Source: Cladopsammia gracilis (taxonomy: Eukaryota; Cnidaria; Anthozoa; Scleractinia; Dendrophylliidae). Taken from it: DNA of 64,000 bases. How positions within the stretch are numbered: the first letter of the stretch is position 1; the number at the start of each line of letters is the position of its first letter. Location of the stretch: NCBI GenBank assembly GCA_022457155.1, contig JAJGOT010000480.1:310001-374000 (forward strand), given 5' to 3'. The notes below the pieces were generated by a model. The model was not told where the DNA came from and did not search any database. It saw only the letters and a list, made by a program, of their open reading frames with translations. Position numbers and translations under genes: made by a program. This document shows, piece after piece, positions 45,586 through 56,660 of the stretch.

Positions 45586-46065
45586 AGTAATACACACAAC
45601 TGACCGAGTAATACACAAAACTGACCCACTAATACGCACAACCGTGACTGAGTAATACGCACAACTGACCGAGTTATACACACACTGATTGACCGAGTAG
45701 TACGCACGACTGACTAAGTAATGCGCACAACTGACTGAGTAATACACACAACTGACCGAGTAAAACACACAACCGACCGACTTTTACGTACAACTGACCG
45801 AGTAATTAACACACAACCGACCGAGTAATACACACAACGGATCAATAAATATATACAACCGTCCGAGTACTACATACAAACCGACCGCGGAATGCGCACA
45901 ACTGAGCGAGTACTATACACAACCGAGGTATACACGTACGACAGACCGACCGAGTAACTAATACATAACCAACCGAGAATGTGATACTAATCAAGTGACT
46001 GAATGATAACTATACACAACTTAGCGGATGTTAGGTGACTGAGCGAGTTATACTCAACTGACCAA
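45586..46065 (-). repeat. 21-bp minisatellite array, decaying toward its right end
   Basis: Clean units to about 45835, then progressively diverged units (ACAACCGTCCGAGTACTAC, ACATAACCAACCGAG) until about 46065. Contains GACTTTTACGTACAACTGAC, also present at 25470. Confidence 0.9.
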
Positions 46066-46334
46066 ACAGTATAATGTCCGTATACATATACATTATAGCT
46101 GAATTCACAACAATAGACAAAAGTAATTTTGAAACAAATGGCGCGCCATACCCACTGCTCAATTCGAGAGTTAGCTCATTTTATTGGTTTGGTTGTTTCT
46201 TCCTTTCCGGCGATTAGACCAGCAAGACTTTTTTAACGTGATTTTGCCTGTAAATTGGACGCTTTAGGTGCTAATAACGGAGACTACAATTCAACTATTT
46301 GCTTATCAGAACAAGTTTATGTTGCACTGGATTG

Positions 46335-46374
46335 GTTCATATCAAGTATCCATTTGTGGATACTTGATATGAAC
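46335..46374. repeat. Perfect 18-bp-arm hairpin
   Basis: GTTCATATCAAGTATCCA, loop TTTG, then its exact inverse. It immediately precedes the RNase H fragment of the DIRS-like remnant. Confidence 0.9.
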
Positions 46375-46379
46375 TACTT

Positions 46380-46500
46380 TTAAGAAACCCGCAACAGTTA
46401 TTACTTTAACTGCTGATGCCTCCAAATCAGATTGGGGAGCCATCCATGGCGAGAAATCTGAGACGGTCAGCAGCCAATGCGCGGGCAATTGATATTTAAA
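46380..46500 (+). pseudogene. DIRS-like RNase H fragment
   Basis: ITLTADASKSDWGAIHGEKS contains the TDASxxGWGA-type motif with the first catalytic Asp of the DIRS/LTR-type RNase H. Downstream sequence in the same region has multiple stops and no clear remaining catalytic motifs. Lies upstream of the recombinase in the order expected for DIRS pol (RT, RNase H) then YR. Confidence 0.5.
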
Positions 46501-47149
46501 GCGAATAGTTGAGCTCTAAAGTATATTTTATAACTCAAAGGCGATTTCCAATCACTAAAAGCTTTCGTTCCGCGAATGAAGGGTTGCGCAATGCCTAAAC
46601 TGAAGTACATTGCACTTGGCACATTGTTCTCACCATACCATACCAAACGAAGATAAATGAGAAAATTGGAGGCTACTATCTTTGTAGAACAGCGGTTTAC
46701 CAATAGAACATTATGTATCCCATGTAAGCTTTTGACTTGGCCCTTCGGATTTATGGCGGCTGTTGTTTTGAGCTGTATAACCGGCCAAAACCGTCCATTT
46801 CTTTGGCGCATTGATGAACAGCCTCTTCAAATTAGACCAGTTAGCAGCTAGAGGAACTTTTGCTCGTATTTTTAATGTGCTGGGAACCGTGGGTAATGGT
46901 TTGTGGACTTCATTTTTCGGCTTCAAACGGCCGTCGCTATCAGGAGAATCGAATCCGATTTATAGACCTCGAACACAAACAATTTGGGATCTGCTGTGAA
47001 TTTGGAAGCTACACTGTTCAAAGGCAAAGCCATACATGTATTTTTGTAAATTCGATTTATAGACCATAGAAAGGAGTTACGCCTGAGAAGCAAGAGAATA
47101 ATTCTCGACGAGGCAAGGGTAATTTTGACTGTTTTCTTTGTTATTTTAT

Positions 47150-47830
47150 GCACTCCGTTTTGAGCTGCTGGTTCAACGTCCTGTCCTTTCACCTCAATGG
47201 GACACGCTCCTAATCTTGCCTCAGGAGGACACACTACATCCTCTTATAAATGTGTCTGTGATGCGCCTAGCCGCGTGGCATGTATCCGGAATAGCCTGGA
47301 GGTCACAGGAGTTTCTCAGAGGGCAGCCAATTATGTGCTTAAATCCTGGCGACCTGGAACAGAAAAGCAGTACTCTGCAGCATGGATGTGCTTTTGTTGC
47401 TGGTGTGAAAAGAAACAGAGAAATCCGCTTCAGGCAGATCTAGTGACTGTTTGTGACTTTCTTACTGAACAGTTTGAAGATTTCAGTAAATCATATAGTA
47501 CAATCAATTCGTATAGGTCAGATTTGTCCTCTATGTTGTTGCCTGTAGATGGCTATGCCCAAGGTGAACATCCTATTATTGTTCGTGTGATCAAGGGAAT
47601 GTTTCATGCTTTTCCCCCTGAACCGAGGTACAACTTTACATGGGACGTCAACATTTTGCTGAGGGTCATAGGTTTAGAGGGGCATCTACCTCCAAAGCAA
47701 TCAGTCAGGGTGATTCCTTATCTGATATTTTGAAAACAGCAGATTGGAGGAATGCAGGCACCTTTGCTAAGTTTTATAACAGAAGTTCTTCTGTGAGCTC
47801 ATTTGCCAGGGCTGTCCTTACGATGTAGTT
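47150..47830 (+). pseudogene. DIRS-like tyrosine recombinase, internally deleted
   Basis: A pol-end segment LLILPQEDTLHPL (about 47209-47247) is followed in another frame by the recombinase N-terminal domain: VSQRAANYVLKSWRPGTEKQ, YSAAWMCFCCWCEKKQ and SKSYSTINSYRSDLSSML up to YNFTWDVNILL (about 47655). There the frame breaks. The C-terminal end reads HRFRGASTSKAISQGDSLSD, then ILKTADWRNAGTFAKFYNRS (about 47660-47795). HxxR and the final Tyr (FYNR) are therefore present, but roughly 100 residues between, including the first catalytic Arg, are missing. DIRS recombinases integrate circular DNA copies of the element; this one cannot. Confidence 0.7.
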
Positions 47831-47944
47831 TAGCCTGATTCAGTGTTACAGCTATTGTTCCCATGATTAAAGTATTCAACAGAGAATCATATCATGGTGT
47901 CATGTTTGTTATTGCGCTCAGGTGTCTGCTTTGAATTATGCAGT

Positions 47945-48180
47945 CTGAATCCCGCAGGGCGGAGCATTATACGAAGGAGAATATAAAATTAGACAAAGGT
48001 TACTTACCTGCAGGTTAATTGTGATTCTCCTAGTATAATGCGTAGCACCAGGGATTCAGGTCCCTCCCATTTGAGTTATATTTTACTTCCGTATCAGCCC
48101 ACCCTTCATAGTCCTTCGCGCTCTCTGGATGAAATTTTGTGCCCGCTCAAAAGACAACTTGTGAAGAGCACATGGCAGCC
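47945..48180 (+). mobile_element. DIRS-like right terminal repeat
   Basis: CCCGCAGGGCGGAGCATTAT through AAAGACAACTTGTGAAGAGC is inverted relative to 6832-6955. It follows the recombinase end directly, as expected for the right end of a DIRS element. A nested pair TATTATACGAAGGAGAAT-like and GATTCTCCTAGTATAATGC (48032-48050) is a further inverted repeat inside the end. Confidence 0.6.
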
Positions 48181-48519
48181 ATACTATGCAACAAATCAGA
48201 AGCACGGTCTTTAGATACCGCCTTGGAAAGATTGCGTAAAACATCTTTAATTCTCGGCTTCTCGTCGGAGATTATAGTATCCTCCATTCCACTCTCCATC
48301 CATTCTTTATCCCAGTCTACCTTTCTCTTCATATCGATCCGTACTCTTCAAAAACAAGCTTCAAATGATCAGTGCAAGGATCCATAGTTTCTTCTAAAGC
48401 ATCAAAACGCTTAAGTTTGTCACAAAAGAGGCCAATGAGTTTTGTATAAAGCCACTGGGTGGTAGAGTACAAGAAAACGAAAAACAAGCCATGGTTAAGT
48501 CAGTAATCTTGGACTCTTA

Positions 48520-50175
48520 TAGACCAAAGAAAAGCTATCAAGCAGAAGTTAATCGGTGCAAGATCAGAGAGACAAAAACAAAGATGGCAAGATGAAAACC
48601 GAGAGAAGGATGGGAAAGTTAAAAGACGGGTTAGGGCGGATAAAATACGAAGAACTGAAGAGATTGCAGAAGAACAACACATGAAGACACTTTTTACCCT
48701 GGCATTGAGCAACAAGAGGCCAAGGCAGAGTGCTGCAGTAATGCAAAACAAACGGCAAGATCTTTAACGATAAAGAAAGTAAAACCAAACGATGGTTGGA
48801 GCACTTTACCGAGGTACTTAAAAGAAAGAACCTTGGCAATCCAGTAAGTAAAATGGAGATATAACTGCTGGATGAAATAGAAGAAATTGATACATCTGAA
48901 CCCAGCAGAGCCGAAAGGAACGCAATAGGACATCTGAAGAATAGAAAAGCGCCAGATATCGAAAAAATACAAGCAGAACCGGTTAATGCTAACACTGATT
49001 ACGCTACCACTAAAGTCAAGGAGATCATAGGCATAGTGTGGAGAGTAGAGAAAATGGAGAAGAGAACTGATTGTCAAACTGCCGAAAAACGGAAATCTGA
49101 AGGAATGTAAAAACTAGCGTGGAATTACGCTGTTGTCAGTCGTCAGTGATGTCATGTGGAGAATTTTGATTGACAGGATACGAATTGGAGTCGAGTCGAA
49201 GCTCAGAAAGGAAAAAGAGGGTTTCCGACCAGGCTGAGGAACTACTGAGCAAATTTTTATATTAAGAAATATCATTGAACAGTCAATAGAGTGGCAGTCA
49301 CCATTGTAAGTTAATTTCATAGACTTTTAGGTAGCATTTGATTCAGTCCACGGCTGATTATGAGAAGCTACGGCCTACCATCCACGATAATCATCATGGT
49401 GAAAGTACGCACTCTATGATGACTTTAAATGTGCTGAGGGCAGTAGATTGACTGGACACAACGGAGGGGTTAAAGATCAAAACTGGAGTGAGGTAGGGCT
49501 GAAACATGTCAGGTTTACTATTTCTTCTAGTCGTTGACTGAGTTATGAGAAATACATTGCAAGAGAGAAACATTACACCGGAATAACGTGGAAGTTCACC
49601 ACAAAGCTCGAGGATCTCGACTTTGCGGGTGATACAGCCCTTTTATCATCGACCACGCAGCATAATCAGACCAAGACCGATAAGCTGGCTCATGAAGCAG
49701 AAAGGGTGGGACTAAAAGTTAATGTGGTCAAATGTGAACTGCTGCGAATAAATTCGGGCAACGATGCGGTGGAAGTGGATGGGCAAGGAATAGAGGATGT
49801 TGATAGATTTTTGTATTTGAGAGCTACAGTTTCCAAAGAAGGTGGAGGCACTCAAGATGTCCACAACAGAGTTGTTAAAGCGAAGGGGTATTCTTGAGAT
49901 TGGAAAAACATCTGGAGCAGCAGCAGCATCAGTCGACGAACCAAAGGCAGACTAAGACACTGGTAAAGCCAGTCTTGATGTATGGTTGCGAGACGTGGAA
50001 GATGAATAAAAGTGATGAAAACAAAATCGACGTCTTTTAAAGCAGTTGTCTTAGAGGGATATTTAAGATACGCTGGTCTCGCAAATGGCTGAGAAGGAAA
50101 ACCTCAGCGAGGACTTACGAAGGAGTAGATGGAAATTCATCGGCCACAACATGAGGAAAGAACCAACCCGATGAA
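48520..50175 (+). pseudogene. Decayed non-LTR retrotransposon polymerase
   Basis: Recognisable pieces, in order and in several frames: a basic linker (about 48560-48830), EIEEIDTSEPSRAERNAIGHLKN (about 48880), GFRPG-like plus CGTTEQIF-like region near 49225, NFIDFKVAFDSVHG (motif A, about 49310), LEDLDFAGDTALLSS (about 49610; the FADD box reads FAGD, so a catalytic Asp is lost), VGLKVNVVKCELLRINS, then IEDVDRFLYLRATVSKEGG and a C-terminal YGCETWKMNKSDE-like end near 49985. Many stops and frameshifts. The class within LINEs is not certain. An endonuclease was not identified. Confidence 0.65.
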
Positions 50176-50251
50176 AGAGACTAAGCTAACTCAGTCTGTT
50201 TCTTTACATGTAATATTTAAATAGACTTTACATATAATCGTTTGTTGTTAA

Positions 50252-50701
50252 GTAACAATCCGTGTAAGAAGTAGGCAACCCAAATCCACGGAATGCAGAA
50301 AGGTGTGAATTGTGCTATTGTTGAAACCGTCCACCTCATTGTCTAAAACATGAAAATCGACCATAACTTCATCAGGCAGCGCATTTATTTATCTCTAGTT
50401 TACTAATTGATTCCCTTTTAGTGAAAACTATTGTGATTTTTAATGCAACAAAAATTCTATGTGGGGAACATGGAAAATTAGAAGTCATTCTTGGCCATTG
50501 TTTTGGAGTCTCACGATTGGCTGAAATCTTGTAACACAAAAGAAACATCGCTTTAAAATAAAGTTTCAGTAAATTTTATCTCAAAACCATGTTGTCCATA
50601 GGTTGACGTATTCTCAGTACGAAAATCTAAACATTCTTATGTGGGAAAGCGAAATGCATCGGAACAATATAGAATTGCCTAGTTCTTACACGGATTGTTA
50701 C
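50252..50701. mobile_element. 450-bp TTAA-flanked MITE
   Basis: GTAACAATCCGTGTAAGAAG at 50252 and its inverse ending GGATTGTTAC at 50701 form 27-bp terminal repeats with one mismatch (continuing TAGGCAA). TTAA flanks both ends (50248-50251; 50702-50705). No coding capacity. It lies just 3' of the LINE remnant. Confidence 0.85.
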
Positions 50702-51274
50702 TTAATAAATGTATTTTGAACTTTAAAAAATTGTGGTTTGTGAATGCATTGTTTGTTTTCCGAGGTGTTAATTTTTAATGTAAATTTAGTTCAGTGTAAG
50801 TTCGCACAATTAAAATTATTCATCGGTGCGTTTGAACTCGGAAGTTTTTATTGTTCTATTTCTCATTCAGTTTGTTTTCCTCCGCCTGTAAAATCGTTAA
50901 AACAAATATTGGGCGATAGCTGGGAAACACAAAATCGGCATAGAGTCTAACAATGAATGTTGTGGTAAATAAGGCCCCGTCCACACTAATGCGTTTTTGA
51001 AAACCTCCGTTTTTGGTTCCCCGAAAACGAATAAAAAGATTTGCGTCCACACTAGGAGCTGAAAAACGATTATCCAAAGATACGTTTTCATCCTCAGGCT
51101 CTGTTCGGACGTTTCTCTGTCCAATACGCATGCTCCAATAGCGTCAGCGATACTACGCGTTACCAGTTGTGAAGTAAGCGTTTTTGGAAAGCTCCGTTTT
51201 TGCCGTCCACACTAAAACGTATTAATGCACCTTTTCATTGTTTTGAACAGGTTATTATTTCTAATAATCTGCAT

Positions 51275-51415
51275 ACATGCTCACTGAAATGGAACAACAG
51301 GTCATTATTGTGGTCAGTGAGGTGGAACAGGAGGTTATTATTTTTAATAATAACCTCCTGTTCCACCTCACTGATCACAATAATAACCTACTGTTCCACC
51401 TCAGTGATTTTCTAG
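51275..51415. repeat. Large near-perfect palindrome
   Basis: The inner arms of about 39 bp (ATTATTGTGGTCAGTGAGG through GGAGGTTATTATT) have a 3-base loop and one mismatch. Diverged outer arms (CACTGAAATGGAACAACAGG versus CTACTGTTCCACCTCAGTG) extend it to about 70 bp per side. Confidence 0.9.
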
Positions 51416-51719
51416 AATCTTCTCAATTTAGCACATCAGCATAATTTATTAAAAAATTCCAACATGGATAGCTCTAGCAACACCCCTGACAAATACTTTT
51501 GATGTACATGTCAACAAAATAAACAAAACAGCCCTCTGGACCAACAACATACACCCTGTATCTCCGAGGGACTTCTGGTTTTAGGTTTTCAACTACCTTG
51601 GTTAATAGTTTTAAATAAACCTTAACTATAGACACTATAAGGCAAAATCTCAATATTTTCCATTACATTGAACGTGGAATGAAAAATTATCGACTGTGAA
51701 TTTCCTATTTTTATCTAAA

Positions 51720-51912
51720 GCTAGACTATGAGCAGTCTCTCTTTCCCAGCTTAGTCCATCAAGCGAGGAACGAAAAAACATTAGCGAATGGATAATGGCC
51801 GCGCGAAACTGGAGGCGCCGCAGTTTCGCACGGCCATTACCGTTCGTTAATGTTTCTTCGCTTCTCGCTCGATGGACTAAGCTGGGAAAGAGAGACTGCT
51901 CGTAGTCTAATC
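51720..51912. repeat. Fold-back of about 193 bp
   Basis: AGACTATGAGCAGTCTCTCT through GCGCGAAACTG on the left is mirrored to AGAGAGACTGCTCGTAGTCT on the right, with a short GAGGCGCCG centre. Probably a MITE. Confidence 0.9.
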
Positions 51913-52380
51913 TAAAGCCCATATCCCCAAATTTCTGATTATTACTACTGCTGACTGTCAAGGAACTTTTTACCCTTGTCATGTAAGAATTGAAACGTTT
52001 CAAAAGTGTACTATTAAAATTTCACTTCGCTAGCTCACATTTTTTCCAAGATTGCATCCTCCTGATTCCTTTTTCATATTTTGCGGTAACTTGAGAACTT
52101 TATACGCATCTTGTTGTAAAAAGTATCCTACTTGGCCAGTAAAGAATATCACAAACGGCGCTTCACATCGCATCACCGCGTTTCATCGAGGCCATAGTTG
52201 ATCAATTCTAAACTGATTGTAACGGCAAGAAAAAAATCGCCCACGGGAGTCATTACAATGATTAAAATGCTTGCACAATCCTTACGGGATTTAGACAATC
52301 ACTGCTGTCACTAATGAGCAAAATTTCACAGCAAGTCGTTGGTTTGCTTGCTCTAAAACAATGAAAAGGTGCATTAAAAC

Positions 52381-52473
52381 GGATAATGCCCTCGCTCCTT
52401 GGCCTTCTTAAAAATAATGACCGAGCGCGAGGTCATTATTTTTAAGAAGGCCTCGGAGCTCGGGCATTATCCC
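52381..52473. repeat. Fold-back of about 93 bp
   Basis: GGATAATGCCCTCGCTCC through AAAATAATGACC is mirrored by GGTCATTATTTTTAAGAAGG through GGGCATTATCC around GAGCGCGA. Confidence 0.9.
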
Positions 52474-52814
52474 TTACCTAGTAGTAGCTGTTTTTTTTTT
52501 AAATCACTTTATGTTTGGTAAATATGAATATAATTAGTACAACCCGCCTAGATTAGCTATTTTTTTTTTTTTTGTATTTTACTGGTATTTATTGGTTTTC
52601 AATTTTATTACACACTTAAACATCTAAACATTAAATTAAACAATAAAACATTTAAACATTACATTAAACATTAAACATTAAATTAAAAAAAAAATTTAAT
52701 TTAAAAGTTAATTAATTCACTCATACACATACATATACACACACCCCTTCATAATAATAATAATCTATTGTAATATTTTAGGTATAAGTACAGCTGCGGC
52801 ACAAGATTGTACAT

Positions 52815-55800
52815 TTATTGTGTTATATATTTGCCCCACTTTTTGTTATGAGCTGAAATTTTATTATTAGATTTGGCAATTATTGTTTCAAGTTGATAGA
52901 TCATTTTAATTTTTAAATTAAAAACTCTAATTGAAGGCACAGATCTTTTTTGCCTACAATAATATAAGTATTGTTTAGCAACTAACAGAACATGATTTAC
53001 GAACAATTCATCGTCGCACCTTATAATACCAAACATTATATCCCTGTCAGAGAAATTAGCGATTTTAATTCCTTGTTTGGTAAGCCATTTTATAACTTCA
53101 GCCCAGAAATTCTTAGTGTAATGACAAGATGTAATTAGGTGCTCAAGGGACTCGTCTATTTCTCCACAAAAAGAGCATGCCGGAGATGGTGCAACTCCAA
53201 CTTTAAATAAAAAAGCATTTGTTACAAGACATCTGTTGAGCAATTTATACTGAAATTCACGCGACTTTGTATCTAAGGTGACACGAAAAGGCAAACTGTA
53301 AATCTCTTCCCATTCTAAGGCATCGTCTACAAATTTTGCATTAAAGTTCTGCTGAGCAGTTGGTGGAGTAATGATTTTATTTCGAAGCTCCTTATAGATA
53401 GTCTTGGAAACCGCTGTTTTGATTGGCGCAGTTTGATTATTTAATTTTAATTTGATCTCATCATGTATATTAAAAGGTTCATCTTCCCTATAGGAACTTG
53501 CCCTTAGAGCCTCGCGCCATTCAGCTGGTAGAGCATCAATTAAAGTCATAAGACTAAAGGCGTCTACTGGCGAAATATTCAGCTCCCTCAACCTGCGATT
53601 GTTTTTAATAAGAAGCTCATTGTTATCGGATATTAAATGCTTAATTCTAATTATTCCTTTCTCTGCAAGGTTTTTAAAATACACAGACTTGCCTCCAATA
53701 CAAATAAATTTGTTATTCCAAAGCACCATATTTGTAAGATCGTTCCCATTTAAATCCTGTACACTGCCCCAATTTGCCGCGGAGCATTTTGCAAAACTTT
53801 TAAAGCATTCTTCATAAAATTTCGGCAGCTTTATCGACAATTTCTGCAATTCAAAGTTGCAACATAAGATCAATTTTCCTCCAACAGGTTTGAGATAATG
53901 CAGAAGAATTGTTTTCCAACTGCTTGGCTGATCATTAGCCAATTTCTTGCAACAGAGTGTTCTTTGCGCTTCAATAATAGACTCTAAATGTGGCGCTTTA
54001 AGTCCTCCATCTTCGATTTCACTAACAAGAGCAGAGCGCTTAACTTTATCCTTTCCCTTCCATATGAAATCGAAGATAATTGTATTCACTTGTTTCACAA
54101 AATCTTTACTCATTGGTATCAAGCTTACCCGATATAAGAAGATAGGAATAATGAACGTTTTCACAATTTGGATTCTTCCGATAATAGTTAAATCTCTCCA
54201 CTTCCAGATTCGTAATTTTTGTTGAATGGAACTAATTAATTCATCGGCGTTCAACTTATGTCTGGCTTGAGAATCATAAGAGAAGTGTACTCCCAATATT
54301 TTTACAGATTTCTTGACTTTTATATTCTGAAAATTGCCTGGAGAGGCGTTGCCTTCCTGTGAAGTATAAGCACGATTGCCTAATAACAATATTTCTGATT
54401 TCTCATGGTTAATTTTGAGGCCCGAGCAACTTCCATAATCTTCTATAAGCTTAAGAAAATTTATTAGAGAGAAATCATTTTTCAAAAAGCCAGTCAGATC
54501 ATCAGCAAAAAGGCCTAATTTAATTTCCTCTTTGTCTACTAAAATGCCATGGATGTCCTTGTTATTGCGTATACTGATGCATAAAATCTCTAAAACCATG
54601 ATAAACAAATGGGCGGAGAGAGGGTCTCCTTGTCTTACCCCTCTTTCGACTGCAAAAAGCTGAGTAGAAAATCCATTGTTTAGAACGCAACTCGAGATTT
54701 TGTTATAGAAAGTATGGATCCATTGTATAAAAGATGATCCAAAACCAAAGGCAGACAACGTGCGGAATAAAAAATCCCGGCTCACAGTATCAAAGGCTTT
54801 TTTAAAATCTATACAGATCATTTTTCCTTCAATGTTGTATCTTTCTGTAAATTCCATAACATCTTCAATCGTTCTAGCTGCATCGAAAGTAGTCCTTCCT
54901 TTGACATAGGCACATTGGTTGTGATGTATAATATTGGGTAACACATTCTCTAATCTCTTAGCGATAGCTTTTGAACCTATTTTGACATCTACATTGATAA
55001 GAGAAATTGGTCTCCAGTTTGACAAGTGTCTTTTGTCTTTGTCTTTTTTCTCAATTAAGGTAATTATAGCTTGTTTTCTGAGAATTTGATAGCTCACCAT
55101 AGTCGTAGGAGTAGTTTAGGCTATCAACCATTACACCACCTAAAATATGCCAAAACGCTCTATAAAATTCGACTGTCAAACCGTCGTTTCCAGGTGACTT
55201 ATTACTTTCAAACAACTGAAGACTTTTATAACACTCATCGATTGTTAATTTTCCATCGCAAATTCGGGTGTCATTATCAGAAAGTTTAGGTATTTTAGGA
55301 TTATTTAAGAACGATTTTAATATATCCTCAGATGGACTGAGGGGATCCTGTTTGCAGAGATTAGAATAAAAAACATGAGTTTCCTGTAAAATCTTCTTAG
55401 GATCTGTAATAAGAACTCCTTCTTTATTGAAAACTTTGCGAACAGAGCTTTTAGCTTTCTTATGCGTTTCAAGGTTTAAAAAATATTTATTACTTTTTTC
55501 ACCTTTCTCGTACCAAGTGGCTTTTGATCGAATTATGGCGCCTTTTGCTATTTGTTCATAAATTGAGTCGTATTCCATTTTCAGCATTTCAAGCTCCTCC
55601 TGATTCCCAGCGGTTGGTGATTCATTGCATCTTTCCTCGCATATCCTTAGTGAAGCCTCAATATCAGAAATCTTTTTTTTTCTTTCACGTGCTCTTTCTT
55701 TACTGTATTTTATTGCGATTTGCCTAATCCTGTACTTAATTAAGTCCCACAACAATCTTTTATCTGTAACATTATTAAATTCATTCAACCATTCAGGTAC

Positions 55801-55900
55801 TCTTTCGTTTATCAGTGTGACGAAGGTTTCGTCATCCGCCAGGCTAGCGTTAAACTTCCAAAAGGAGGGACCATGTTCTGATTTGTCTATGCTATTAAAT
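52815..55900 (-). pseudogene. LINE reverse transcriptase and C-terminal zinc-binding region, frameshifted
   Basis: The upstream frame carries the linker and ends in FESNKSPGNDGLTVEFYRAFW (fingers). A one-base-type shift at about 55073-55085 moves the reading to the 761-residue frame. That frame holds LIEKKDKDKRHLSNWRPISL, motif A ICIDFKKAFDTV (residues about 95-106), GVRQGDPLSAHLF, the catalytic FADD (about 198-201) and the thumb. Near the C-terminus CSFCGEIDESLEHLITSC is a CCHC-like zinc-binding motif seen in L1/Tx1-type LINEs. Apart from the shift, the catalytic residues are intact. RT primes cDNA synthesis at the nicked target. Confidence 0.85.
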
Positions 55901-56660
55901 TGAAGTAGAATTGCTGAATGATCGGAATTGATCGACGGAATAATGTCAGACTTTTCGATCTCATCTTGGCAAACGTCGCTGATTAACCAATAATCAAGTC
56001 TTCTCTGAATAAAAGGGTTTTTTTGTCTCCATGTAAAACGCCTTCTTTCCGGGTTTCGTATCCGCCAAATATCTACTAAGTCAAAATCCAAGCATAGATC
56101 TTCTATATTTTTGACTGAATCTTTTTTGAATGGTCTGCGGCCAGAACAATCAAGGTCAGAGTCAAGTGTGACATTGAAATCTCCCCCGAGAATTATCCTA
56201 TGCTCTTTGCCGACAACACAATCTTCAATGTTTTATTTAATTTATCAAAGAAACGGCATTGGTCTTGAGTCTTATTGGGAGCGTAAATATTAACGAACAA
56301 AAAAAGCGCGTCCTGTACTTCAGCTTCCATTATAATTGAACGGCCTTCGTCGTCAGAATTTATTGATATTAGATTGAAATCAAGGTCGCTTCTAACTAAA
56401 ACCATCACCCCACAACTATGATTAGAGCCGTGTGAAAAATGAAGCCTACCTTTCCATTGTGTTTTCCAAATGTGTTCCACTTCCGCAGTACTATAGGTCT
56501 CTTGAAGGAAAATTATGTCGTATTTTCGCTCATTTAGCCAGGTGAACAGAGCTTTTCTCTTTGTGGATGAACGAATCCCTCGAACATTAAGAGAAACTAA
56601 TTTAAAATTTACATGTTCCCTTTCGAATGGGACAATAGAATTGAAAAAAAAAATACATAA
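55901..56660 (-). pseudogene. LINE apurinic/apyrimidinic-type endonuclease, frameshifted
   Basis: Starts FKLVSLNVRGIRSSTKRKAL, then DIIFLQETYST (metal-binding Glu), a CGVMVLVRSD strand and FVNIYAPN. A one-base-type shift near 56222-56235 leads to GKEHRIILGGDFNVTLDSDL (catalytic Asp and Asn), FTWRQKNPFIQRRLDYWLIS and SINSDHSAILLQF (the final Asp-His pair). All expected catalytic motifs are visible. It nicks target DNA before reverse transcription. Confidence 0.85.

Larger units (their letters stand above)
51226..52373. mobile_element. 1.15-kb TTAA-flanked element nested in the outer element
   Basis: TGCACCTTTTCATTGTTTT at 51226 is mirrored by AAAACAATGAAAAGGTGCA ending at 52373, with TTAA on each side (51222-51225; 52374-52377). 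The interior has two large fold-backs and no transposase. Confidence 0.8.
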
